Source: Oscillospiraceae bacterium (lineage in GTDB: Bacteria > Bacillota > Clostridia > Christensenellales > QALW01). From it: 64,000 nt of DNA. This document shows, one piece after another, positions 47,142-56,790 of this stretch. The DNA lies in the NCBI GenBank assembly GCA_022009755.1, contig CP091722.1, positions 938,001 to 1,002,000 on the forward strand, read 5' to 3'. The stretch's first letter is position 1; each line of letters begins with the position of its first letter. The notes under the pieces are model-generated. The model searched no databases and had not been told where the DNA came from. It worked only from the letters and a program-made list of their open reading frames with translations. The position numbers and the translations under genes are program-made.

Positions 47142-48839
47142 TTATACCAGCTCATAAAGATAGGACAGTCTGCCCATGGGCATTGCGCTGCCCGTGGTGT
47201 AGGTTTTCATAATGTCATCCATAACCACGGAATCGGTGGCCTTGAAATATATGCTTCTGCAATCGCCGAAAATGCTCCTCTTAACCGCAAAGGTCAGCAC
47301 GCCCTCGTTGCAGCGGCATTCCAGCCTGCCCGCTTCCTCAGCCTCGCCCGCCGCATTAAGCCGGTAAAGCGTCATTTCCTCTTTTCCGGTGCGGCGCAGC
47401 ATATATTCATAGCTGTAATAGCCCTTATCCTCCGGGGTTCCCGTACCTATATACAGGCAGGTATTGTCGCATACGGAATAGGGCTTAAAGCCGTCATACG
47501 CCTCCAGCGCAAACCAAATATTCTCGCTGTCGTTTGCCGCGCGCACACGGTTAAGCGTATTGCGCGCCGCCGGCTCTTCATAGCGCAGCTCACGGGTGCA
47601 GCCGCGGGCACAGCGCGCAAAGGGCTTCTGCCCCACCTTGCTGTACTCCTGCGCCCCTTCAAAGCTGGCGGGCTGCTCTATATCGCACTTCTTATGCACG
47701 CCGTATGCCGCAAGTGCCTTGTCGCCTTCCTTGAAGCGGCGTACATTTCTTATAAGCTGCAGATAGAAATTGTCCTCATATCCGCCCTCCATAGGCTCGA
47801 TATCGCGTGAAAGCTCCATATCCGCAGCATCGCAAAGCATATATTCGCCGTCATAAAGCTGCTTATAGGCTATCCACTCGTTCCAGCCGCCTACGGAAAC
47901 CGTTTTGAGCTTATCTCTGTTTGCAATGGCATTATCCCACTGCAGCTGGAAGAAGCTGCCCTCCTCACATTTTTCGGGCACATTCACCTTCTTTTCGGGA
48001 TCCCAGCCGCGTCCCCAGTTCTCCAGCCCTCTTGTGCGCGTAAAGCTCATTGGAACATTGGGATGCGAGCCCACCGTTACATTCATAACATCGGTGTGTA
48101 TGGGCTGCGGATATATCCACTCCACCCACGGGAAGCCGTCGGGGTATACCGTATCGTTCGTAGGCCACTGCGGGCGGCGGAAATAGAAGAAATCCTTTAT
48201 CTCCGGCTCCAGCGGGCCGGGATTGTAGCTGGTACGGCGGCGCATGGTTATTTCCTCGGCTATCATATCCGCCTCAGCGCTCTCAAAGGCAATAATAAAG
48301 GGCTTGCCGTCCACGCGGTACCAGGTATCGGAGTACAGCCCCTTGCTGTAAAGGTCGCGGTACAGCGTCCTCATTGTGGCTATGGAATGAGTATGCGTGT
48401 AAAAAGCACACTTGGGCGGGTTGCTGCCCTCCTGGAGCATTTCATGTATGGCCTCCATTATGCGAAGGTATACATTGGGGTAGGTAAGGGTGTTCGTGGC
48501 ATCAAAATAAATAAAATCCACTCCCGCGCTTGCCAGCATCTCCAGTTGCTTGCGTATCACCCATTTGTCGTCGGAATTATAATAGCCCCAAAGCGGCTTG
48601 CCCCACCAGTGAGCCTGACCGTCGGGAGATATCTCCTTATTATCCTGATGATACAGAATGTCTGCGCCGTTTTCTCTTTTAAGTATCTCAGTGGCGTCCC
48701 AAACGCCGCTTGCATACGGCTGCCCGATCCACATCCAGAAAAAGCAGCCCACCTGCTTGCCGTTGTCCTCGTAGCGTACCGCCTCCACCTTGCGTCCCAA
48801 CTTATCTATACCCACAAGGCTGTTCTGATTTGAACTCAT
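47142..48839 (-). CDS. Predicted cytoplasmic glycoside hydrolase-like protein (GH71/GH99-type barrel)
   Basis: 565 intact residues without a signal peptide. The N-terminal 400 residues have the layout of GH71/GH99-type TIM barrels: GCFFWMWIGQPYASGVWDAT, then WVIRKQLEMLASAGVDFIYFDATN (the beta strand with its Asp), KPFIIAFES, and a late SVGGWNEWIAYKQLY with the Glu of WNEW as a candidate catalytic acid. The C-terminal 150 residues form a beta-sandwich-like domain (ENIWFALEAYDGFKP, CLYIGTGTPED), possibly carbohydrate-binding. The family assignment rests on pattern only and could be a related unclassified family. The start follows AAAGGAAACAAA. It has a promoter with a palindromic operator-like site. 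Confidence 0.6.
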   Translation of the reverse strand: MSSNQNSLVGIDKLGRKVEAVRYEDNGKQVGCFFWMWIGQPYASGVWDATEILKRENGADILYHQDNKEISPDGQAHWWGKPLWGYYNSDDKWVIRKQLEMLASAGVDFIYFDATNTLTYPNVYLRIMEAIHEMLQEGSNPPKCAFYTHTHSIATMRTLYRDLYSKGLYSDTWYRVDGKPFIIAFESAEADMIAEEITMRRRTSYNPGPLEPEIKDFFYFRRPQWPTNDTVYPDGFPWVEWIYPQPIHTDVMNVTVGSHPNVPMSFTRTRGLENWGRGWDPEKKVNVPEKCEEGSFFQLQWDNAIANRDKLKTVSVGGWNEWIAYKQLYDGEYMLCDAADMELSRDIEPMEGGYEDNFYLQLIRNVRRFKEGDKALAAYGVHKKCDIEQPASFEGAQEYSKVGQKPFARCARGCTRELRYEEPAARNTLNRVRAANDSENIWFALEAYDGFKPYSVCDNTCLYIGTGTPEDKGYYSYEYMLRRTGKEEMTLYRLNAAGEAEEAGRLECRCNEGVLTFAVKRSIFGDCRSIYFKATDSVVMDDIMKTYTTGSAMPMGRLSYLYELV

Positions 48840-48863
48840 TGCGTTTGTTTCCTTTCGCTTTGC

Positions 48864-48954
48864 GCTTTAATTAAAGCAAATTTATGCCGGTGCTTCGCCT
48901 ATGCAAAGCCGCCCGATCACGGTGATATTTTATCATACCTTTTTCAAAATGCAA
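48864..48954 (-). promoter_or_regulatory. Promoter and palindromic site of the GH-like gene
   Basis: TTGCAT (48954-48949), 16 bases, TAAAAT (48932-48927) on the minus strand. Downstream, in the leader, lies the perfect 14-bp palindrome GCTTTAATTAAAGC (48864-48877), a plausible repressor site. The rest of the 310-base gap up to 49149 holds only the rightward promoter at 49037. Confidence 0.5.
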
Positions 48955-49036
48955 TACCAATGGGGGAATATTTTCATTTATATTTTCACATTTTCCCCTT
49001 CTCTTTTTCCCTGCTGATGCAGCAATGCGTTTTGGC

Positions 49037-49065
49037 TTGCTTTTTTGCCTGCAAAACAATATAAT
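49037..49065 (+). promoter_or_regulatory. Promoter of the DUF2461 / P-type ATPase genes
   Basis: TTGCTT (49037-49042), 17 bases, TATAAT (49060-49065), 85 bases before the ATG. Confidence 0.65.
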
Positions 49066-49149
49066 AATAAAGCTAAGCGCCCGGCTTATTGCCCGCGCCG
49101 CCGTAAAATGCAAACATCAAAATTCAATTCAAGAACAGGACGCACAAAA

Positions 49150-49836
49150 ATGCTGTTTTCAAATGAAGCTTTGGAATTCCTTTATATAAACCGTCTTAAC
49201 GACAGCCGCGAATGGTATAACGAGCACAAACCGGAATACCGCAGGCTTATAATCGAGCCCATGACCCGGCTCATAGACGCGCTTACCCCCACCGTGCTCA
49301 GCATCGATCCGCAAATCGACTGCACGCCAAAGATAGGCCGTTGCATCTCCCGTCTGTACCGCGATACCCGCTTTTCCAAGGATAAAAGCCTGTACCGCGA
49401 TGTTGTATGGTGCACCTTTTCTCAGCGCGGCGACGCCCTGCCCTGCTTTTTCTTTGAGTTTTCCCCGCGCTGTGTGCGCTGGGGCATGGGCTACTACTGC
49501 ACCCCGCGCCCCGTTATGGAGCAGCTGCGCCTCATGGCCGCCGGCGATCACCCGCTCTACACCGCCGCAATGAACTCCGTTCGCTCCTCCTCGCGTTTGG
49601 TGCTTACCGGAGAAAAATACAAGCGTCCGCATTTTCCCTTGCAGCCTGCCGAAAAGCAGGATTTTATGGACCGCAAGGATATATGCTTTATCTGCACCCT
49701 CCCGGTGAGTGCGCTTGCCCTGCCCGATATCATAAGCCTTATATGCGAGGATTTTATCGCTCTTGCTCCAGCATACAGGCTGTTTATGTCAGCAAACAGC
49801 TCCGCATACAGGCCCGATAACGGAGGTGCAAACTGA
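49150..49836 (+). CDS. DUF2461 family protein
   Basis: 228 residues. The family segments are FLYINRLNDSREWYNEHKPEYR near the start, CISRLYRDTRFSKDKSLYRD (about residues 66-85) and the strand FFFEFSPRCVRWGMGYY. DUF2461 proteins are soluble and of unknown function. I start at the ATG at 49150, after AGGACG; the longer frame from 49045 has no ribosome site. The stop overlaps the start of the next gene by one base (TGATG), so the P-type ATPase is probably co-translated, a pairing that may hint at a role linked to cation handling. Confidence 0.85.
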   Translation: MLFSNEALEFLYINRLNDSREWYNEHKPEYRRLIIEPMTRLIDALTPTVLSIDPQIDCTPKIGRCISRLYRDTRFSKDKSLYRDVVWCTFSQRGDALPCFFFEFSPRCVRWGMGYYCTPRPVMEQLRLMAAGDHPLYTAAMNSVRSSSRLVLTGEKYKRPHFPLQPAEKQDFMDRKDICFICTLPVSALALPDIISLICEDFIALAPAYRLFMSANSSAYRPDNGGAN

Positions 49837-52204
49837 TGTCCGCCGCCGATAATAACAAAGGCACGGCCTTTTCCCAAAGCGCCGAAGCCGCTTCCGATTT
49901 TATTCTGCACGGGCTTTCCTCCGCCGAGGCGGCCGCGCGCCCCAAAAACACAAAAAGCAGCAAAAAAACAAACAGCACCGGACGGATAATCGCCCATCAT
50001 GTCTGCACCCTGTTCAATTTTGTAAACTTCGTGCTTGCCGCCGCGCTTTTTGCCGTAGGCTCCTACAAAAACACGCTGTTTATAATAATAGTCCTGTGCA
50101 ATCTTTTCATTGGCGTGTTTCAGGAATTGCGCTCCAAGCGCGCCCTTGATAAGCTCTCCGTTATAAACCGCAGCACCGTCTGCGTCATACGGGATTCCGT
50201 CCCCGAGGATATCCCGGCGGAGGATATCGTCATGGGCGATCTGCTTGTGCTGTCCTACGGCTGTCAGGTACCGGCGGACTGCACCGTTCTCTCCGGCTCT
50301 CTTGAAGTGGACGAGGCCTGCATAACCGGCGAATCCGACGGAATAGCAAAGCACCCCGGCGACATCCTCTACGCCGGCTCCGTCGTGCTCTCCGGGCAGG
50401 CAAAGGCCTCGGCCGATGCCGTGGGCGCGGATTGCTACATGGAAAAGCTCGCGCACTCCGGCTCCCACAGACGCCCCGATTCCCAAATAATGTCCACCCT
50501 GCGCAGGATAATCTTCGTGCTTTCCCTCTGCGTAATACCGGTATGCGCAATAATGTTTTTCGTGCAGAGATCGGTACAGGGCGGAGACCTTGCCGGCACC
50601 GTCACTGCCACCGCCGCGGCCGTGCTGGGCATGATTCCCGACGGGCTCGTGCTGCTCACCAGCACCGTGCTTGCCGTAGGCGTTGTGCGTCTTTCCCGCC
50701 GCAAGGTGCTGGTGCAGGAGCTTTACTGCATAGAAAACCTTGCCCGAGTGGACACCCTCTGTCTTGATAAAACCGGCACTCTTACGCAGGGAACAATGAC
50801 GGTGGAGCAGGTGATTCCCCTCTCGCAGGAGGCGCAAAACACCGACATTCCGGCACTCTGCGCCGCGCTTACCCGCGCCCTTTGCGACAATAACGCCACC
50901 TTTGACGCCCTCCGCCGCTATTTGCCGATGCGGACACCTCCGTAACCATCGCTCCCTCGCAGGTGCGCCCCTTCAATTCCCGGCTGAAATGGTCCGGCGC
51001 GCGCCTTGATAATATAACGCTCGTATGGGGCGCGCCGGAATTCCTGCTTACGGATATGCCCGCCGCTCTTTCCGAGCGTTTGCATGAGCTTGCGCTTTAC
51101 AGCCGTGTCCTGCTGCTTGCAAAAAGCAGCCTGCCCTTCCCCGACGAAGGCCTCCCGGAGGGGCTTGTTCCCCTTTGCGCCATAACGCTCAGGGACGATG
51201 TCCGTCCCGATGCCGCACAGACCCTTGCCTATTTTCATTCCCAGGATGTCGATATCCGTGTCTTCAGCGGTGACAGCGCCCCCACCGTGGAACGCATTGC
51301 CGCGCAGTGCGGCATACCCGGCGCCGCCTTTGACTGCACCGGCTGCGACCCTCAGCAGCTCTACGCCGCCGCGGCAAAATACCGGCTTTTTGCGCGCGTC
51401 ACACCGCTTCAGAAGCAGCTTTTGGTGGAGCAGCTCCGCTCGCAGGGGCACACCGTGGCCTTTGTGGGCGACGGTGTAAACGATGTCCCCGCCCTGCGCA
51501 CAGCCGATTGCTCCGTAGCCATGGGCAACGGCACCGCCGCAGCCCGCGGCATATCCCAGCTTGTCCTTCTCAATAACGATTTTGCCTCCATGCCCGCAGT
51601 GGTTGCGGAGGGCCGCCGCTGTATAAACAATCTCCAGCGCTCCGCCTCCCTCTTTCTTATAAAAACGCTCTACGCTTCGCTGCTGGCTGTTCTGTTTGTA
51701 CTCATCGGTCGTCCGTACCCCTTCCAGCCCATACAGATGTCCCTGCTGTCCTGCACGGGAATAGGAATCCCCTCCTTCGTGCTTGCCCTTGAACCCAACC
51801 GCGAACGGGTGCGCGGCAATTTTTTGAAAAACATACTCTGCCGCTGCATCCCGGGCGGCATAAGCGTCTTTGCCGGTATAAGTCTTCTGTATCTCTCCCA
51901 GCTCCTGCCTGCTCTCAGGGTTGCAGACAGTGTTCTCTCCACCGCCTGCATGATGGTCACCGGCTTTGCCTTCATGGTCAATCTTTTCTATGTTTCCATG
52001 CCCCTTAACCGTTTGCGCGGTGCGCTCTGCATCGGTATGTGTCTGCTGCTTGCCGGCGGAATGCTGCTGTTTCCCGGCTTTTTTGCTCTTACCGCGCTTC
52101 CGTTCCCGTTCTTCTGGGCAGTACCTGTCACCGCAGCCTGCGAGCTTGCCGTATTCACGCTGCTTCGACTTCTGCTTAAAAAAACCGTCAGCCGCACCGC
52201 ATAA
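49836..52204 (+). CDS. P-type cation-transporting ATPase, CtpE-like
   Basis: About 789 residues after restoring one T at 50921-50923 (junction RRYFADADTSVTIAPSQVRP). Visible are the actuator motif ITGESD (TGES), the phosphorylation site CLDKTGTLTQGTM, the hinge FVGDGVNDVPAL, and helices around residues 50-100, 225-290 and 620-780. The ion-binding helix M4 reads GMIPDGLVLLTSTVLAVG: a PDGL/PEGL type without the CPC of heavy-metal pumps. It resembles the mycobacterial CtpE Ca2+ pump more than the canonical SERCA group. Ion specificity is inferred. Co-translated with the upstream DUF2461 gene and followed by a terminator. Confidence 0.88.
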
Positions 52205-52225
52205 CCTGCATAAAAACCATATATC

Positions 52226-52268
52226 AAAAGGGCTGTCCCGCCAAACCATGCCTGCGGACAGCCCTTTT
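52226..52268. terminator. Bidirectional terminator between the ATPase and pyrG
   Basis: AAAAGGGCTGTCC (52226-52238) and GGACAGCCCTTTT (52256-52268), a perfect 13-bp stem with T runs on both strands. Confidence 0.9.
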
Positions 52269-52308
52269 AATTTATTCCGTTTTACGCCCTGACGATTTGC
52301 GCAGCGCC

Positions 52309-53915
52309 TTATTTCGACTCTCTTTTTGCAAGCGCCGCCGCAATAAAGCCGCAGAACAGCGGGTGCGCCTTATTGGGGCGGGATTTGAACTCCGGATGGA
52401 ACTGCACTCCCACATAGAACGGACGGTCCGTCAGCTCTACGGTTTCCACCAGCCTGCCGTCCGGCGAAAGCCCGGACAGCACAAGCCCCGCCTGCGTCAG
52501 CTTTTCGCGGTAATCATTGTTGAACTCATAACGGTGACGGTGCCGCTCCGATATCTCCTTTGTCTTATAGCACCTCTGCATTGTCGTCCCCTCCGCAATA
52601 ACGCAGGGATACGCGCCCAGCCTCAATGTGCCGCCCTTGTCTATGTTGTCGCTCTGCCCCGGCATGAAATCTATCACCTTGTGGCGGCACAGCTCGTTGA
52701 ATTCGCCGGAATCCGCATCCTCAATTTTCGCAACATTGCGCGCATATTCTATAACCGCAATCTGCATCCCCAGGCATATTCCGAAATACGGCACATGGTT
52801 CTCCCTTGCATACTGCGCCGCCAGTATCATTCCCTCTATGCCGCGGTTGCCGAAGCCGCCCGGCACGATAATGCCGTCCAGCCCTCCCAGCGTTTTTTTA
52901 ACATTGTCGCTGCGCAGGCTCTCCGAGTCTATCCATTCTATGCGGATATGGGTGTTAAGAGTGTATCCCGCATGGCGCATGGCCTCCGCTACCGACAGGT
53001 ATGCATCGTGCAGCTGCACATACTTGCCCACAAGCCCTATGCGCACTTCCTTTTCGCGCCCCTTTATCCGCTTTACCATATCCTCCCACTCGGTAAGCTC
53101 CGCCGGCTTTGCATCAATACCCAGCTCCCTGCACACCACCGAGGAAAAGTTTGATTTTTCCAGCATCAGCGGCGCCTCGTAAAGGCAGGGCAGCGTAATG
53201 TTCTCAATCACGCAGTCGGGCTTGACATTGCAGAACATGGATATTTTTTTGAATATGGCATCCTCCAGCGGTTCGTCGCAGCGCAGCACTATGATATTGG
53301 GGTTTATGCCCATCCCTGCAATTCCTTTACGGAATGCTGCGTGGGCTTGGATTTATGCTCGTCCGATCCGCTTAAAAACGGCACCAGCGTCACATGAATG
53401 AACAGACTGTTCTCCCTGCCCACCTCCAGCGATATCTGCCGCACCGCCTCAAGAAAGGGCTGAGATTCAATATCGCCTATGGTGCCGCCTATCTCGGTTA
53501 TAACAACATCGGCATCCGTCTGCTTGCCTACCCTGTATACAAATTCCTTTATCTCGTTGGTAATATGCGGTATCACCTGTACGGTGGAGCCCAGATATTC
53601 CCCCCTGCGCTCCTTGTTAAGCACATTCCAGTATACCTTTCCCGTTGTAAGGTTTGAATATCTGTTAAGATCCTCATCTATAAACCTCTCGTAATGTCCC
53701 AGATCCAGGTCCGTTTCCGCTCCGTCCTGCGTAACATAAACCTCCCCGTGCTGATACGGGCTCATGGTGCCCGGGTCCACATTTATGTATGGATCCAGCT
53801 TCTGCGCCGCCACCTTAAGGCCGCGCGTTTTCAGCAGCCGTCCCAGCGACGCCGCCGTTATGCCCTTGCCCAGCCCCGATACCACACCGCCGGTAACAAA
53901 AATGTATTTGGTCAT
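52309..53915 (-). CDS. pyrG: CTP synthase
   Basis: UTP to CTP using glutamine nitrogen. About 536 residues after restoring one base at 53314-53316 (junction SVKELQGMGINPNIIVLRCD). The synthetase domain starts MTKYIFVTGGVVSGLGKGIT (P-loop) and contains KLDPYINVDPGTMSPYQHGEV and EIGGTIGDIES. The class I amidotransferase domain has the nucleophile in PYFGICLGMQ, the oxyanion GGFGNRG and the catalytic His in GVQFHPEF. Intact apart from the break. Monocistronic, next to the nitrogen cluster. Confidence 0.96.
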
Positions 53916-54006
53916 TTTCTTTCTCCTCCGTAATCCTGGATCAGTTTAAGTTTATATGTTGCTTAATTATACCGTATGCTTAAGCCGCGCCCTTTTCAAT
54001 GCCGCG

Positions 54007-54591
54007 CTATTTGTATGCCGCCAATATCTCGGATGCTATCGTCCTGCGGTTGACACAGCGGTCCATCGCCTGCTTTTCGATATATCTGTGCGCCTGTGCC
54101 TCCGTCATTTTCAGCACCTCTATAAGCCGCCATTTTGCACGGTTTACCAAGCGTATCTCCTCCATCTTTTCCTCTACCGACGCAGTCTTTTTTTCCATTC
54201 TGCGCAGCCGCTCCCTTGTAGCGCACAAAAGCTGTACGCTTTGCAGTATCAGCTGCGCCGATGTGGGCTTTGCCACCGTAAGCACTCCGTACGGGGCACA
54301 CCGCGCGTTTATCTCGGAATAATGCTCGTTTTTCACTATCAGCATAACGCCCGCTCCGCTGTCCTGGCAGATATCCAGCGCAAGATGCGTGCCGAAATCA
54401 TCCGGCAGCGGCGTATTTATTATCACGATATCCGCCGGGCTCTCCAGCAAAAGCCGTCTCGCGCCGGAGGCATCCCCCACCGTTTTTACCGGGCAATAGC
54501 TCCCGGAGGGCAAAAGCTCCGTAAGCGCGGCGGCAAACTGTGCCGAGCCGGACACTATAACTACGCTGTATATATGTTCCTCAAGCTCCGT
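54007..54591 (-). CDS. ANTAR-domain RNA-binding response regulator
   Basis: About 194 residues. The N-terminal half is a receiver-like domain (IYSVVIVSGSAQFAAALTEL, IVIINTPLPDDFG), possibly degenerate. After a coiled-coil linker (residues ~130-150) the C-terminal ANTAR helices read EEIRLVNRAKWRLIEVLKMT, EAQAHRYIEKQAMDRCVNRR, the RNA-binding three-helix bundle. ANTAR proteins bind tandem hairpins in nascent mRNA and block terminators, often for nitrogen genes. The start is odd: family members begin about 12 residues before the first GTG (54555), and the codon at 54591, 8 bases after AAGGAGG, is ACG. Either a rare ACG start or a base error. It follows glnA directly, so the operon carries its own regulator. 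Confidence 0.88.
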   Translation of the reverse strand, partial: TELEEHIYSVVIVSGSAQFAAALTELLPSGSYCPVKTVGDASGARRLLLESPADIVIINTPLPDDFGTHLALDICQDSGAGVMLIVKNEHYSEINARCAPYGVLTVAKPTSAQLILQSVQLLCATRERLRRMEKKTASVEEKMEEIRLVNRAKWRLIEVLKMTEAQAHRYIEKQAMDRCVNRRTIASEILAAYK

Positions 54592-54636
54592 AGCCTTCCC
54601 CTCCTTAAGACGGTATCCGCCCCGATTTTAAGTCCG

Positions 54637-55841
54637 TCAGCCCGATATATAGCTTTCAATAAGCGCCTGGGGCAAAAGGCTGCGTATAAACTCGCTGCCC
54701 TGCGCCGCTGCCGCCGCCTCCTCTACGGATGCCGGCAGATGCGTAAGGTGTGCCGTCTGCTCCGCCGATGCCGCCATAAGATCAATGCTTGTCTCCTCCG
54801 GCAGCCTCTTATTTTGCTCAATGCCCTCCATCGCCGCCTCCATAAGCAGCAGCAGCGCAAGATACGGGTTGCATTGCGGATCGGGCGATCTCAGCTCCGC
54901 CCTGCGATACTCGCCCCGCGCCGCCGGCACCCTCAGCAGCACCGAACGGTTCTCTCTGCCCCAGCAGACATACTGCGGCGCCTTGTCGCTTCCGAAGCGC
55001 AGATAGGAATCTCTCTCTCGGGGTTCAGAAACAGCGTCATCTCCCCTATGCGCGCAAGTATTCCCGCCATTGCGCTCTCCATCTGCTCCTGCCCGTGCAC
55101 GGAAAAATTGATATGCATTCCGCTGCCCGGCCTGCCCGTAAGGGGCTTTGGCGAAAAATCCGCATAAAGACCGCTGCGCGCCGCAATGGTGTTCACCACT
55201 GCGCGGAAGGTTACCGCATTGTCCGCCGCCGCCACCGGGTCGCAGTAGCGGAAATCTATTTCGTTTTGTCCCGGTCCCTCCTCGTGATGCGAGCTTTCCG
55301 GCGCTATTCCCATCTGCTCAAGGGTAAGGCATATCTCCCGTCGTACATTTTCTCCCTTGTCCTGCGGCGCTATATCCATATACCCCGCATTGTCATAGGG
55401 AATGCTTGTTCTTTCGCCGTTTTCATCCCTCTTGAAAAGATAAAACTCCATCTCCGGCCCGAAGGCGAATCTCACTCCGCGCTCCGCCGCCCGCTCCACG
55501 GTCTTTTCCAGCCGGCTGCGCATATCGCAGGGATGCAGACTGCCGTCGGGATAATGCACCGAGCAGTACATCCGCACTACCCGTCCGTGCTCCGGCCGCC
55601 AGGGCAGCACCGATAATGTGGAGGGGTCGGGCATAAGGAACAGATCCGACCGCGCCCCCATTGCAAAGCCGTCCACCGCCGAAGCATCCAGCCCCGCTCC
55701 GAACTCAAACACACGCGCCAGCTCTCCCGGCATTACGGACAGATTCTTCTGCTTGCCGAAAACATCGCAGAATGCCAGCCTTATAAACTTGACATCCTCC
55801 TGCTCTACAAACTGCATTACCTCTTGCTGTGAGTATTTCAT
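54637..55841 (-). CDS. glnA: Glutamine synthetase, type I family (short clostridial form)
   Basis: About 401 residues, some 40 shorter than standard GlnA. The beta-grasp domain is at 10-95 (FIRLAFCDVFGKQKNLSV); the catalytic domain has FGPEMEFYLF, SSHHEEGPGQNEIDFRY, GSGMHINFSV (substrate His) and GRENRSVLLRVP, with ELRSPDPQCNPYLALLLLM. These supply metal, ammonia and ATP sites. A break lies in a GA repeat at 55011-55020: one base missing or two added. The adenylylation loop of enteric GlnA is absent. Upstream of the ANTAR gene; a hairpin is in the leader. It incorporates ammonia into glutamate, feeding the glutamate synthase next door. Confidence 0.88.
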
Positions 55842-55904
55842 ATCTCTCCGCCTTCCGTGTCATCAGAATTCAAATGCACTGTTTTTCCGTCGCTGACAGC
55901 ATGC

Positions 55905-55938
55905 ATTGCATATATGCGTTTATGCGCACATATGCAAT
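55905..55938. repeat. Hairpin in the glnA leader region
   Basis: ATTGCATATATGC (55905-55917) and GCACATATGCAAT (55926-55938) pair over 13 positions with one non-Watson-Crick pair. It lies 65-100 bases upstream of glnA in the gap to the GXGXG gene. No T run follows, so it is probably an operator, a processing site or an RNA switch element. Confidence 0.45.
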
Positions 55939-55989
55939 GTACCGTCAACTTCGTATATCTTCAGCATCAATGTGTTTCAAACCGATCCT

Positions 55990-56706
55990 TCAGTTTGATA
56001 CATACATCTGCTTGTAAGGGTTCTTGCTGTCCGGGGTCACCGCCGTAAACGCGCCGTCCAGTACCTCATGTGCATCGGCGCCGAACAGTTCGCAGTATTT
56101 CCTTATAAACGGCTCCGCCTCCGCCATATCCTCCCGTGATGCCGGTCTTGCCGTTACCTGCCCGGGGAAATCCACCCCGCAGCAATCAGACCGCAGTATC
56201 ATCTTGCCCCCGTGCATCCCCGTGCAGGGGAAATTGCCCACTATCGGCCTTTCGCCTATACCAAGACCAAGCACTATTATAAGCCCGCCTGCCTGATACT
56301 CGCCCAAAAAGCTGCCCGCGCGGCCGCCTATAACTATCACCGGCTTCTTGTCCTTATATTCCTTCATATGTATTCCGGCGCGGTATCCCGCATTGCCCTT
56401 TACATATATCCGGCCTCCGCGCATGGCATAGCCGGCGGCATCGCCTATGTTTCCGTGTATAACAATGCTGCCGTCGTTCATGGTGTCGCCCACCGCGTCC
56501 TGAGCGTTGCCCCGCACCGTTATATCTGCCCCCGCAAGATACGCCCCCAGCGCATTCCCCGGCACACCGCTTATATCCAGCCGTACATCGCTCATGCCCG
56601 CCGCTATAAAACGCTGTCCCAAGCAGTTTTCTATACGGCAGTCTCCGCCGGAGCGCAGCGCTTCATTCAATTCCGTGAAGTTTTTGCCCCTTGCATCAAT
56701 ATACAT
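55990..56706 (-). CDS. Glutamate synthase GXGXG-domain subunit
   Basis: 238 residues equal to the C-terminal beta-helix domain of GltB (alpha subunit), as a separate polypeptide. The glycine-rich helical repeats are visible in GALAGADITVRGNAQDAVGD-like and GGRIYVKGNAGYRAGIHM segments, with FLGEYQAGGLIIVLGLG. The domain holds the FMN domain and amidotransferase in register. Third gene of an operon of three that together rebuild GltB, the archaeal-type split. Phased T-tracts lie upstream. Confidence 0.88.
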   Translation of the reverse strand: MYIDARGKNFTELNEALRSGGDCRIENCLGQRFIAAGMSDVRLDISGVPGNALGAYLAGADITVRGNAQDAVGDTMNDGSIVIHGNIGDAAGYAMRGGRIYVKGNAGYRAGIHMKEYKDKKPVIVIGGRAGSFLGEYQAGGLIIVLGLGIGERPIVGNFPCTGMHGGKMILRSDCCGVDFPGQVTARPASREDMAEAEPFIRKYCELFGADAHEVLDGAFTAVTPDSKNPYKQMYVSN

Positions 56707-56725
56707 TATATCACACCCATCAGTA

Positions 56726-56773
56726 TTTTTTATTGCATTTTTATTGTTTTTAAGCCGTTTTTTTATATTTTTT
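56726..56773. other. Phased T-tracts between two glutamate synthase genes
   Basis: Five T-tracts of 5-7 bases centred near 56728, 56740, 56749, 56761 and 56770, mean spacing about 10.5 bp. This predicts a short curved segment in the 84-base gap. Confidence 0.45.
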
Positions 56774-56790
56774 ACCGGCTTTGCGCCTGC

